23,186 bases of DNA, from assembly GCA_023413135.1 (NCBI GenBank), contig JAEZQK010000131.1:1-23186 (forward strand), in the 5' to 3' direction. This DNA is from Bacillota bacterium (GTDB lineage Bacteria; Bacillota; Clostridia; Christensenellales; Aristaeellaceae). The stretch's first letter is position 1. Every line of letters starts with the position of its first letter. Under the pieces are notes generated by a model. That model was not told the DNA's origin, did not search any database, and saw only the letters and a program-made list of their open reading frames with translations. The position numbers and the translations under genes are program-made. Positions 7,150 to 13,595 of the stretch are shown here, in pieces.

Positions 7150-8133
7150 ATGGAGGCCGTAACCATCAGCCAGGTATCAAAGAGTTTCGGCATATCCACG
7201 CGAATGCTGCGCTATTACGAGCAGGAGGGCCTTTTAAAGAGCTTTCGGGAAGAGGATTATGCCTATCGTATGTATGACGAAAAAGCACTCCTTCGCTTGC
7301 GGCAGATATATGTCCTGCGCAAATTGAGGATTCCGCTCAAGCAAATCAAGGTGATTTTGCAAAAGCCCGACGCAGTTACTGCAATAGAGATTTTTCAGAA
7401 AAACATCCGTGAGCTGAATGATGAACTGTGTGCCTTGGCGACGATCAGAAGCATTCTCAGGCGCTTTGTGGAGGAATTGGAAAAAACGGCGGATATACAG
7501 CTTTCCAGCCTGATTGCATATGATGACGCTGTTTTGACAGCCATAGAGCCTTTGTCCCTTATCGGCATCAATTTCAAGGAGGAAAAGACGATGAACAAGC
7601 TGGAAAAGGCAGAAGAGAAGTTGTCCAAGTTAAGTGATGTGCGGATCGTATATCTGCCGCCCGCGACTGTGGCAGCAGCCCACCATATCGGCGATGAACC
7701 GGAACAATATGCTGCCACGCTCATCGACCGCTTCGTACGGGAGTCGGGTTTGCTAGCTCGCAAGCCGGATATCCGTAATTACGGCTTTAACCATCCAAAC
7801 CCCGTGGATGATACAGGGTTTCACGGGTACGAAATATGGGTGACCATCCCGGACGATATGGAGGTTCCGGCTCCTTTGTTGAAGAAACGGTTCGCCGGGG
7901 GTATGTATGCGGCACATATGATTCCCATAGGCAATTTCAATGAGTGGGAATGGCTGTTTGATTGGGCCGGGCGCAATGAAAAGTATGAGTTTGCGGGCGA
8001 TATGCAGGATTCGGAGCATATGCACGGACTTTTGGAGGAGCACTTGAATTACTTTGGCCATGTCCAGCAGGAGAACACACCATATGATCTGCAGCTTGAT
8101 TTGCTTCTGCCCGTGAAGGAAAGGAACAAATAG
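7150..8133 (+). CDS. MerR-family regulator fused to a GyrI-like effector-binding domain
   Basis: This 327-residue protein has three parts. Residues 4-75 form the MerR winged helix (TISQVSKSFGISTRMLRYYEQEGLL, then MYDEKALLRLRQIYVLRKLRIPLKQIKVIL). Residues 80-115 form the usual dimerisation coiled coil. Residues 160-325 resemble the GyrI-like/BmrR-like small-molecule-binding domain (VRIVYLPPATVAAAHHIG, GYEIWVTIPDDMEV, GGMYAAHMIPIG, EEHLNYFG, YDLQLDLLLPVK). Such proteins activate their target promoter on binding hydrophobic or cationic compounds. The ATG at 7150 follows GGGGGG by 11 bases. A strong internal ribosome site precedes an in-frame ATG at codon 148. The PNPOx-like and Cys-rich genes follow on the same strand and may be its targets. 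Confidence 0.88.
   Translation: MEAVTISQVSKSFGISTRMLRYYEQEGLLKSFREEDYAYRMYDEKALLRLRQIYVLRKLRIPLKQIKVILQKPDAVTAIEIFQKNIRELNDELCALATIRSILRRFVEELEKTADIQLSSLIAYDDAVLTAIEPLSLIGINFKEEKTMNKLEKAEEKLSKLSDVRIVYLPPATVAAAHHIGDEPEQYAATLIDRFVRESGLLARKPDIRNYGFNHPNPVDDTGFHGYEIWVTIPDDMEVPAPLLKKRFAGGMYAAHMIPIGNFNEWEWLFDWAGRNEKYEFAGDMQDSEHMHGLLEEHLNYFGHVQQENTPYDLQLDLLLPVKERNK
7576..7593 (+). promoter_or_regulatory. Internal ribosome binding site and in-frame ATG inside the MerR gene
   Basis: AAGGAGG at 7576-7582 lies eight bases before ATG at 7591-7593, in frame with the MerR protein (Met148). Initiation here would give about 180 residues, almost exactly the GyrI-like ligand-binding domain without the DNA-binding and coiled-coil parts. 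The signal is stronger than the ribosome site of the full-length start. Whether it is used is unknown. Confidence 0.55.
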
Positions 8134-8201
8134 GTATTTGACATCGTTTGTCTATCCATTTGACCTGTTATCAATATTAGCGCAAAGGAATGCACACATC
8201 C

Positions 8202-8654
8202 ATGAAGACTGCCAATGAAATACAAAAGGAACGGACCAGGGAACTGGAAGAGAAGGCGGTAGAGCTGCTTAACCTATGCAATGTGCTGACCATAACTTCT
8301 ATCAATGAAAACGGCTATCCCCGTACATGCCTTGTGTCAAAATTGAAGGCGGAAGGATTTTCCGATATTTATGTAGAAACCTCAAAGCGTTCGGAGCTGA
8401 ACGGAAAGGCTACGCATTTTGAAAAAAGCAGCAAGGCAAGCATATGTTATTTCCAGAGCGGCGACAGCGTGACGCTGATCGGCGATGTAACCATCATCAG
8501 CGATCCGGAGATGAAAAAGCCTTTCGCCAAGTTGTGCAACAGGGATTTCTTCAAAAAGGGTATGGAGGACCCAAAACATAGGCTGCTGAAATTCCATACC
8601 ACCGAAGCCACCTTTTGGATCGGCGGGAAGTTCAGAACCTGCAAGTACAAGTAA
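8202..8654 (+). CDS. Pyridoxamine 5'-phosphate oxidase-like flavin-binding protein
   Basis: This 150-residue protein has the split-barrel pattern of PNPOx-like proteins: a helical N-terminus, LLNLCNVLTITSINENGYPRTCLVSKLK (the first strands), IYVETSKRSELNGKATHFEKSSKASICYF, and SVTLIGDVTIISDPEMKK. It ends in FHTTEATFWIGGKFRTCKYK. Family members bind FMN or related cofactors and reduce or shield small molecules; the specific role here is unknown. Two starts are possible. The ATG at 8190 directly abuts AAAGGA, leaving no spacer, so the ATG at 8202 (spacer 12) is preferred. The gene follows the MerR gene closely with no evident terminator between them. Confidence 0.8.
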   Translation: MKTANEIQKERTRELEEKAVELLNLCNVLTITSINENGYPRTCLVSKLKAEGFSDIYVETSKRSELNGKATHFEKSSKASICYFQSGDSVTLIGDVTIISDPEMKKPFAKLCNRDFFKKGMEDPKHRLLKFHTTEATFWIGGKFRTCKYK

Positions 8655-8694
8655 ATCCATATAACGGTTTATTATGTACATAGGAGGACCTTTT

Positions 8695-9273
8695 ATGGCA
8701 TTTGTCGATCATCTGCGCAAGGCCAAGGTGGATGAACAAGCCATTCGGGCCATTATGGGGCCGGATGCAGAAGCAGAACCCCGGGAAGGCACACAGGAAT
8801 ATGTGGATTACATGGCCCGGGTATTGCAAAAATGCGAAGCGCTGCTGGATCATGATACTTTCAGTGCCGCCATGTTCGACCGTGCCTGCTGCAAAAGCGG
8901 CTACAGGCTGAATAACGCCAGGCAAATGGCAAAGGAGCACGCAGGCAAGCCTTTAGCTGAAAAACTGAAGCTGTTAGGCGAGCTTAAGTACATGGGCAAG
9001 CCCTTTCTCAATGAGGAAGGGGATATTGAAATGGTGGCGGTAGGCGGCCACGGTTTTACCGGCATGGAATGTCCCTGCTGGCGGATTAAAGGTTTGCACC
9101 CCGCCGACGGCCCTATGCCGCTATCCTATTGCGCCTGCTGCGGCGGCCATTTCCTGTTCCACTATCAAAAGGCATTGGGGCTGAAGCTTAGGCTGAAGAA
9201 GGTGGTGTCTTCCATGCTGAACAGCAAGGGCACGGCGCCTTGCGTATTCCAATATCAGATTCTGAACAAATGA
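8695..9273 (+). CDS. Cys-rich protein of unknown function, possibly DUF6144-like
   Basis: This 192-residue soluble protein has a helical first half and a Cys-rich second half: RACCKSGYR (about residues 62-70), MECPCWRIKG and YCACCGGHFLFHY. The paired CC and CxCC motifs and the following GHF..HY suggest a metal or redox site, although no structure can be named with confidence. The resemblance to the DUF6144 group is from memory and tentative. AGGAGG seven bases before the ATG at 8695 sets the start; an upstream ATG at 8674 lies ahead of that site. It lies 40 bases after the PNPOx-like gene, and a strong terminator follows at 9331. Confidence 0.68.
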   Translation: MAFVDHLRKAKVDEQAIRAIMGPDAEAEPREGTQEYVDYMARVLQKCEALLDHDTFSAAMFDRACCKSGYRLNNARQMAKEHAGKPLAEKLKLLGELKYMGKPFLNEEGDIEMVAVGGHGFTGMECPCWRIKGLHPADGPMPLSYCACCGGHFLFHYQKALGLKLRLKKVVSSMLNSKGTAPCVFQYQILNK

Positions 9274-9330
9274 TGTGTCCGCAAAAGCCTGGTGTGTTTC
9301 CAGGTATGATAGCGCCAGCAGAACATGATG

Positions 9331-9370
9331 AAAACCGCCCCGCAGGCAACAATCTGCAGGGGCGGTTTTT
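9331..9370. terminator. Bidirectional terminator between the Cys-rich and VOC genes
   Basis: AAAACCGCCCC and GCAG pair with CTGC and GGGGCGGTTTTT, with one bulged base and an 8-base loop. A on the left and T on the right let it work on both strands. It ends the MerR cluster on the plus strand and the VOC gene on the minus strand. Confidence 0.88.
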
Positions 9371-9386
9371 AAATGCAGTCACGCCA

Positions 9387-9764
9387 TCAGGCCGGGGTGA
9401 AAGGAGATCCTATTTCAAGGATGTGGCCGTCAGGGTCATGGATGCGGAACAGCTTCTGCCATGGTACCTGAACAATGCCGTGGACTACCGTTACGCCGGC
9501 TTGGACAAGCTTCTGGTATTCCGCATCCAAATTCTCGGTCTCGAAATAAAGGATCACGTTTCCATGCCCCTGGCATCCGCGGTGTATATGTTCTCTTATG
9601 AGATCCGGCGGCTGCAGGGCATTCGCCTTGTGGATGGCAAACCTTTCTTTGAAAACTACCATATTGCCCCAGTCATGCAGGATCTCCAGACCTATCAGCC
9701 TGGTATAAAAGGATTTGGATGCTTCAAGATCGTTCACCAAAATGATAGAGTCGACATGCTTCAT
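9387..9764 (-). CDS. VOC-family (glyoxalase/dioxygenase-like) protein
   Basis: This 125-residue protein has two beta-alpha-beta-beta-beta modules. The first is HVDSIILVNDLEASKSFYTRLIGLEI (residues 3-28). The second starts at GNVILYFETENLDAEYQKLVQAG (68-90) and ends FRIHDPDGHILEIGSPF (106-122). This is the vicinal oxygen chelate fold used by glyoxalases, dioxygenases and antibiotic-binding proteins. Candidate metal ligands are His3, a central His (61 or 67) and Glu117. No specific substrate can be assigned. AAGGA lies about 11 bases before the ATG. It converges with the MerR cluster. Confidence 0.88.
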   Translation of the reverse strand: MKHVDSIILVNDLEASKSFYTRLIGLEILHDWGNMVVFKERFAIHKANALQPPDLIREHIHRGCQGHGNVILYFETENLDAEYQKLVQAGVTVVHGIVQVPWQKLFRIHDPDGHILEIGSPFTPA

Positions 9765-10052
9765 TTACTTCACATCCTTTATGAATAACGTATGATTTGC
9801 CTTGTTGGCATCCAACATGAAACGGATTGTTAAGGGTTGTGAAAAACAAAAACTTTCCTTACGGAAAGCGTAAATCTTGACTCTTTACCTGGGACAGATA
9901 CTAAGAAAAACACCCCTGATGTGCTGCATCAATGATAAATATATAATAAGGGGAAAATGGCAACCTGTCAAGCATTTCTGTGAAAAAAAGAGCAAAAGTG
10001 CGTTTTTACCGCCTAACATCCTTGGATGCTTCCAGGCCATGGCTTTTGCCCT
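9765..10052. other. Spacer of about 290 bases without a clear gene
   Basis: No convincing coding frame was seen. A weak promoter-like pair, TTGACT (9877-9882) and TACTAA (9899-9904), is spaced by 16 bases. A separate TATAAT at 9942-9947 lacks a good -35 box. An eight-codon frame at 9957 has a ribosome site too close to be convincing. A small hairpin, CTTTCC-TTAC-GGAAAG, lies at 9853-9866. The VOC gene's own promoter should lie in the left part but was not identified with confidence. Confidence 0.4.
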
Positions 10053-10081
10053 TTGCATTTGCGCACATCTCCCTCTATACT
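10053..10081 (+). promoter_or_regulatory. Sigma-A promoter for the ABC-2 exporter genes
   Basis: TTGCAT at 10053-10058 and TATACT at 10076-10081 are 17 bases apart. The predicted start near 10088 gives a leader of about 26 bases containing GGAGGAGGG, ahead of the ATG at 10114. Confidence 0.65.
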
Positions 10082-10113
10082 AAACCCCCGCCATGGGCGG
10101 AGGAGGGAAGAGA

Positions 10114-10923
10114 ATGGAACAGATCGTGCTTCATAACATCAGCAAGCACTTCCGCGTGTACGAGCGGCCGGAGGGCAAATGGGGCCTTTTGAAAGGCGCT
10201 TTCATGCGGAGCATGCGCAGGGTTCAGGCGCTGAATAACGTAAGCCTGACCATCGCTCAGGGGGAACTGGTGGGGTATATCGGACCCAACGGGGCGGGCA
10301 AATCCACCACCGTGAAAGTGATGAGCGGCATTCTGGTGCCCGACAGTGGCGAATGCCATATCTGCGGACGGGTTCCCTGGAAGGATCGTGTGACCCACGT
10401 CGCGCAGATTGGCGTGGTCTTCGGCCAGCGGAGCCAGCTGTGGTGGGATGTGCCGGTATCCGATTCCTTCGGTCTTTTAAAAAACATTTATGCCATCCCC
10501 ACGGACCGGTATGAGGCGCGGCTAAAAGAACTTACGGAGGCACTTGACATCGGGAGCCTTGTAAAAACTCCTGTGAGGCAGCTTTCCCTGGGCCAGCGCA
10601 TGCGGTGCGAACTGGCGGCCTCTTTAATACACAGCCCGCAAATTCTCTTCCTGGACGAGCCCACCATCGGCCTGGACGCCGTTTCCAAGCTGGCGCTGCG
10701 GGCCTTTCTCAAGGAAGAAAATCAAAAGCGCGGTACTACCATGGTTCTTACCACCCATGACATGGACGACATCGAGGCGCTGTGCAGCCGAGTGCTGGTG
10801 ATTGGCCATGGAACCATTTTGCTTGACGGCAATTTGGAAACGCTCAAGGCCCGCTACTCCGCCGGGGACAGCCGGGACATCAACGAAACCATCGCGGCTA
10901 TGTACCGGGAAATGGCGCTGTAG
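10114..10923 (+). CDS. ABC-2 exporter ATPase (COG4586 type)
   Basis: This 269-residue ATPase has Walker A GPNGAGKST (57-65), a Q-loop region GQRSQLWWD (104-112), an ABC signature LSLGQR (157-162), Walker B ILFLDEP (177-183) and an H-loop TTHD with His215. The N-terminal KHFRVYERPEGKWGLLKGAF and the GQRSQLWWDVPVSDSF segment are typical of the COG4586 subgroup, which always partners two ABC-2 permeases. The start is placed at 10114 because GGAGGAGGG immediately precedes it; an upstream in-frame ATG at 10093 lies before that site. The two permease genes follow within 10 bases. The exported substrate is unknown; lipids, peptides or drugs are possible. Confidence 0.94.
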   Translation: MEQIVLHNISKHFRVYERPEGKWGLLKGAFMRSMRRVQALNNVSLTIAQGELVGYIGPNGAGKSTTVKVMSGILVPDSGECHICGRVPWKDRVTHVAQIGVVFGQRSQLWWDVPVSDSFGLLKNIYAIPTDRYEARLKELTEALDIGSLVKTPVRQLSLGQRMRCELAASLIHSPQILFLDEPTIGLDAVSKLALRAFLKEENQKRGTTMVLTTHDMDDIEALCSRVLVIGHGTILLDGNLETLKARYSAGDSRDINETIAAMYREMAL

Positions 10924-10931
10924 GTGATATC

Positions 10932-11762
10932 ATGCTAAAAACAAATCATATTAAAGCCTGCCTTTCCATTTTCCGCATCCAGCTGGCCCAAAGCCTGCAA
11001 TACCGCCTGGCGGGGCTGTCGTCGGCCAGCATCAGCATCTTCTGGGCGTTGATTGAAATTGTGGTGTTCACCGTCTTTTATGAGCACGCCCAATACGGCA
11101 CCTTCCGCATGAATGGCCTGACGTTAAGCCAGGTGATTTCCTATGTGTGTATTGCCCAGGTACTGGTGCCGCTGCAGCCCATGAGCATCGATGGAGAGAT
11201 CCTTTCCCAGATCACCAGCGGGAACGTGGGCATCGCATTATGCCGCCCGCTTAGGCTGTACGACCAGTGGTTTGCCCATACCGCCGCGGGGCGGCTGGGC
11301 GGCTTCTGGATGCGTGGTGTATTGACGGTGCTGGCCGGTTTTTTGATGCCCGGCGCCATGCGCCTCTCCCTGCCGGTTTCTTTTGCGGGATTTGCCATGT
11401 TTCTGCTTTCCGCTACAGGTGCGTTTTTGCTTTGTACGGCCTACGGCATGCTGGTCACCGCTGTGCGGCTGAATATCACCTGGGGGGAAGGACCCACCTA
11501 TATGCTGCTGCTCATAAGCGGTGTGCTTTCCGGCGGGTATCTGCCCCTGCAGCTTTGGCCGGATGCTCTGCAAAAGGTGCTGCTGTACCAGCCCTTTGCA
11601 GGGTATCTGGATATCCCGGTACGGCTTTACGTGGGATCCATGGAATGGACGCAAGGGATCTGGGCAGTCCTCACACAGATTGGCTGGACAATTGTCTTTG
11701 TGCTGATGGGGAAAACGCTCATGGGGCGCAAGCTGAAAACGCTGATCGTACAGGGGGGATGA
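10932..11762 (+). CDS. ABC-2 exporter permease 1 (COG4587/3694 type)
   Basis: This 276-residue membrane protein has about six hydrophobic helices. They include a first around residues 25-50 (LAGLSSASISIFWALIEIVVFTVFY), a pair in the middle (GVLTVLAGFLMPGAM, FAGFAMFLLSATGAFLLCTAYGMLV) and a last near the C-terminus (IWAVLTQIGWTIVFVLMG). There is no signal peptide and no ATPase motif. It belongs to the uncharacterised ABC-2 permease group that pairs with COG4586 ATPases. The gene begins eight bases after the ATPase stop and is followed three bases after its own stop by permease 2, giving a tight translational unit. Confidence 0.88.
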   Translation: MLKTNHIKACLSIFRIQLAQSLQYRLAGLSSASISIFWALIEIVVFTVFYEHAQYGTFRMNGLTLSQVISYVCIAQVLVPLQPMSIDGEILSQITSGNVGIALCRPLRLYDQWFAHTAAGRLGGFWMRGVLTVLAGFLMPGAMRLSLPVSFAGFAMFLLSATGAFLLCTAYGMLVTAVRLNITWGEGPTYMLLLISGVLSGGYLPLQLWPDALQKVLLYQPFAGYLDIPVRLYVGSMEWTQGIWAVLTQIGWTIVFVLMGKTLMGRKLKTLIVQGG

Positions 11763-11765
11763 AAT

Positions 11766-12557
11766 ATGCGGCAGGAACTCAAGGTCTATTGCAGCCTCAT
11801 CCGCATGCACCTGTTATCCGGGCTGGAATACAAGGGCTGGTGGCTGATGGTGCTGCAAGTGCTGTTCGTTGTCATCACCGACCCTATCGCCACCATCTTT
11901 TTATTCTCGCGCTTCGGGGCCATCGGACCATGGACGCTGGAGAGGATTATGCTGATCTACGCCATTGCCGTCACATCCTTTGGGCTGGCGGAAAGCCTGT
12001 GCCGGGGGTTTGACTATTTTCCCTGGAGAATGATCCGCTCCGGGGATTTTGACAGGCTGCTCCTTCGGCCACGCACGCTATTTGTGCAAGTGGCGGGTTC
12101 GTTTTTCCATATCCACAGGCTTTCCCGTGTAGCTGCAGGGTTCGTTGTGATCTTCTGGTCCCTAAACCGGCAGGGGATCACACTGAATGCGGCCAATGGA
12201 TTGATCTTGCTCTTGGCTCTGATAGGCGGCGCGCTAATGTATTGTGGCGTTTTTGTGTTCAGCTCCGGCATTGCCTTTTTCACCATCAAGGCGCTGGATT
12301 GGATCTATATTTTTACCAACGCCAGCTATCAGGTGACCCGCTGCCCGGTGGAGTATATGCCCAAGGCGCTGTACAACACCTTCACCTTTTTTATGCCAAT
12401 GCTTCTCATAAGCTATTATCCGGCCTCGGTAGCCTGCGGCTGGGGCGAGAGCGTTTGGAAGGGATATTTGGCGCTCCCCGCCGGCGGGCTGTTTCTGCTC
12501 ATGTCCCTGCTGGTATGGCGAGTGGGTGTCAGGCACTATAAGAGCACGGGAAGCTGA
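11766..12557 (+). CDS. ABC-2 exporter permease 2 (COG3694/4587 type)
   Basis: This 263-residue membrane protein has about six helices, beginning after a basic N-terminus (residues 1-21). Clear ones are GWWLMVLQVLFVVITDPIATIFLFSRFG, ILLLALIGGALMYCGVFVFSSGIAFFTIKALDW, FTFFMPMLLISYYPASVAC and LALPAGGLFLLMSLLVWRVGV. The family-like segment DFDRLLLRPRTLFVQVAGS follows the first helices. It forms the exporter with the preceding permease and ATPase. GGGGGG lies nine bases before the ATG. No terminator of the usual form follows; a palindromic element lies next. Confidence 0.88.
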   Translation: MRQELKVYCSLIRMHLLSGLEYKGWWLMVLQVLFVVITDPIATIFLFSRFGAIGPWTLERIMLIYAIAVTSFGLAESLCRGFDYFPWRMIRSGDFDRLLLRPRTLFVQVAGSFFHIHRLSRVAAGFVVIFWSLNRQGITLNAANGLILLLALIGGALMYCGVFVFSSGIAFFTIKALDWIYIFTNASYQVTRCPVEYMPKALYNTFTFFMPMLLISYYPASVACGWGESVWKGYLALPAGGLFLLMSLLVWRVGVRHYKSTGS

Positions 12558-12580
12558 AACGAGCAATTGATTCGGATATG

Positions 12581-12672
12581 GGTAGGGCGGGGTCTTGCTC
12601 CCACCGTATGCGCCGGGATATTCTGTTACGAATGTATGGGAGTAGGCGGTAAACGCCCGCCCCCGCCCTACT
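12581..12672. repeat. Palindromic intergenic element (possible MITE- or REP-like repeat)
   Basis: An 11-base perfect inverted repeat, GTAGGGCGGGG (12582-12592) and CCCCGCCCTAC (12661-12671), encloses a nested pair CTCCCA (12598-12603) and TGGGAG (12637-12642). A small GGCG-GTAAA-CGCC hairpin lies at 12645-12657. The segment is far richer in G and C runs than its flanks. It lies between the exporter genes and pflA. GC-rich palindromes with a GTAGGG-like end recur in many Clostridia, but copies cannot be seen in this window. It could also act as a transcription barrier between the converging genes. Confidence 0.5.
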
Positions 12673-12698
12673 TATTTTCGGGGCTGCTCTTGTCATGA

Positions 12699-13433
12699 CT
12701 ATTCCTTCAGGAGTACTTTCAAGTGCTTTGCTTCAAATATCTCCCGTGCCATCTTCAGGGATTGCTTGTCCGGCGGCTCGGTATCATCAAGGGCATAGGG
12801 CAGGCGAAGCTCTTTCCACTTGTATTCGCCCATTTTGTGAAACGGCAAAAGTTCTACCAGCTCAATGCAGGAAAAGAACGAGAGGTAATCCGCAAGCGCT
12901 TCCAGCAGTTTTTTTTCAAGCGTATACCCCGGAACCAGCACGTGCCGCAGCCATACGGGCTTATGGCACGTTTCCAAGTAGGCAAGCGTATCCAGCGTAT
13001 CCTTGTTGCCGCGTCCTGTGAGCTGCCTGCACAATTCATTATCCAGCGCCTTGATGTCCAGCAGGATCAGGTCTGCCGCTTGAAGGGTAGGCTTTGAAAT
13101 GGACAAGGGAACAGCCCCCGCCGTATCCAGCGCGGTATGGATGTTATGCTCCGTACATTTTTTAAGGATGTCTGTGACAAACTCCGGTTGCAAGAGCGGC
13201 TCGCCGCCGGACAGCGTCACACCCCCGGAACGGATGAAGTTTTTGTAGGTCAGGATATCGCGGATAACTTCATCGGAATCCATGATCTTGCCGCCACCCA
13301 TCTGCCACGTGTCGGGATTGTGGCAGTATTTACAGCGCAGTCCGCAGCCTTGCAAAAAAAGGACGTAACGGATGCCCGGCCCATCCAGCGTGCCAAAGCT
13401 TTCCACCGAATGGACATGTCCCGTTACGCCCAT
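12699..13433 (-). CDS. pflA: Pyruvate formate-lyase activating enzyme
   Basis: This 244-residue radical-SAM enzyme installs the glycyl radical on PflB. The [4Fe-4S] cluster motif is CGLRCKYC (Cys30, Cys34, Cys37). SFGTLDGPGIRYVLFLQGC lies just before it, and SGGEPLLQPEF, which helps bind S-adenosylmethionine, follows. Its length is close to the 246 residues of E. coli PflA. The start at 13433 is chosen since the family begins near MGVTGHVHSVESFG and AGGAAG lies nine bases upstream; the frame extends to 13502 without family similarity. It lies downstream of pflB on the same strand, across a 162-base spacer with two hairpins. Confidence 0.96.
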   Translation of the reverse strand: MGVTGHVHSVESFGTLDGPGIRYVLFLQGCGLRCKYCHNPDTWQMGGGKIMDSDEVIRDILTYKNFIRSGGVTLSGGEPLLQPEFVTDILKKCTEHNIHTALDTAGAVPLSISKPTLQAADLILLDIKALDNELCRQLTGRGNKDTLDTLAYLETCHKPVWLRHVLVPGYTLEKKLLEALADYLSFFSCIELVELLPFHKMGEYKWKELRLPYALDDTEPPDKQSLKMAREIFEAKHLKVLLKE

Positions 13434-13510
13434 GAAAATGCACTTCCTATCGTAATTAAATGTTAAGTTAAGCTCTTGCCACCTTTGAGTGCAGGCAAAC
13501 AAAGAGATTT

Positions 13511-13550
13511 CGCGTCTGCGGACGCGACCAGGGCTTTCCGGTCGCCCTGG
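13511..13550 (-). other. Two adjacent hairpins in the pflB-pflA spacer
   Basis: On the plus strand, CGCGTC-TGCG-GACGCG (13511-13526) is a perfect hairpin. One base later, CCAGGG (13528-13533) pairs with CCCTGG (13545-13550) around 11 bases. Neither is followed on the minus strand by a T run, so they do not look like a normal terminator. They may stabilise the pflB message, partly stop transcription before pflA, or guide RNA processing. Confidence 0.6.
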
Positions 13551-13595
13551 ACCTTCGGATGCAAGCTTTCTTCATTTCCCAATATTGAACTAGCA

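Noticed and set aside
9877..10083. 68-codon frame before the exporter genes
   Set aside because: It starts in a TTG-type codon that overlaps a promoter-like -35 box, and it ends inside the exporter promoter. No ribosome site.
11238..11810. 190-codon minus-strand frame opposite the exporter permease
   Set aside because: Proline- and histidine-rich shadow of a GC-rich membrane gene; not credible as a protein.
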